13,204 bases of DNA from Clostridiales bacterium (GTDB lineage: Bacteria > Bacillota > Clostridia > Oscillospirales > CAG-272), in the NCBI GenBank assembly GCA_016280525.1, contig JAEEGW010000166.1:1-13204 (forward strand). The letters are read 5' to 3'. The notes under the pieces are model-generated. The model saw nothing but the letters and a program-made list of their open reading frames with translations, had not been told where the DNA came from and made no database searches. Position numbers and translations under genes: made by a program. Positions 13,078-13,204 of the stretch are shown here, piece after piece (position 1 is the first letter of the stretch; each line of letters starts with the position of its first letter).

Positions 13078-13204
13078 TGAGTAACAAAGTTAAGGAAACT
13101 TCCGCATAACGATAAACCAAATATAATTCAAACTGACTTTTACAATTGGCTATTTCATAAAATTTTTCATATAGATCATGCCGCCGAGTCGATCAAAAAA
13201 AGGC

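Larger units (their letters stand above)
12495..13204. repeat. Non-coding region upstream of the his operon, packed with repeat modules
   Basis: No convincing gene in about 700 bases. Along the + strand: hairpin with T run (12533-12557), purine-rich A/T stretch, structured unit 1 (12600-12714), hairpin copy (12728-12746), C-rich 46-bp module (12763-12808), heptamer array (12819-12846), structured unit 2 (12855-12962), a 12-bp GC hairpin (12975-13007), and the hairpin plus G-run module (13018-13077). The final 120 bases are unique A/T-rich sequence in which I see nothing firm. Confidence 0.85.

Noticed and set aside
12500..13100. Insertion sequence or transposon
   Set aside because: No transposase frame, no long terminal inverted repeats bounding the region and no clear target duplication. 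A non-autonomous element remains possible.

Overview
The window reads as chromosomal DNA of a low-to-mid GC Clostridia-type member of the Bacillota, probably an uncultured gut lineage. Grounds for this are a PstA/DarA-like cyclic-di-AMP receptor, a YerC-type TrpR-family regulator heading a his operon, short-form HisG with HisZ, fused HisIE, strong Shine-Dalgarno sequences and heavy use of ATA for isoleucine. The lineage is an inference; no rRNA or other marker is present.

Left part (1-4465, + strand): four closely packed genes. They are a half-size ABC exporter with an N-terminal zinc ribbon (5' end outside the window), a DUF1854 protein, a 108-residue PstA/DarA-like c-di-AMP receptor, and a 571-residue cytosolic protein resembling a TIM-barrel glycosidase, not assigned to a family. 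ABC transporter plus DUF1854 is a recurring pair; the c-di-AMP receptor directly behind it suggests second-messenger control of the transporter.

Middle (4785-12434, - strand): one compact histidine operon, yerC-hisZ-hisG-hisD-hisC-hisB-hisH-hisA-hisF-hisIE. Most junctions overlap by 1 or 4 bases. It has a near-consensus promoter at 12466-12494, a tandem 8-bp repeat over the -10 box as candidate operator, and a strong intrinsic terminator at 4716-4740. Every enzyme from ATP/PRPP to histidine is encoded except histidinol-phosphate phosphatase.

The two non-coding stretches (4466-4784 and 12495-13204) are built from the same set of small repeat modules in different order and orientation. These are covarying hairpins, a terminator-like hairpin joined to a G-quadruplex-prone run, a 46-bp C-rich element with two competing folds, and 28-bp arrays of four heptamers. 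One module serves as the his terminator and a heptamer array supplies the hisIE stop codon. These modules are the least explained and most interesting material in the window. The last 120 bases on the right are A/T-rich and hold nothing I can name.
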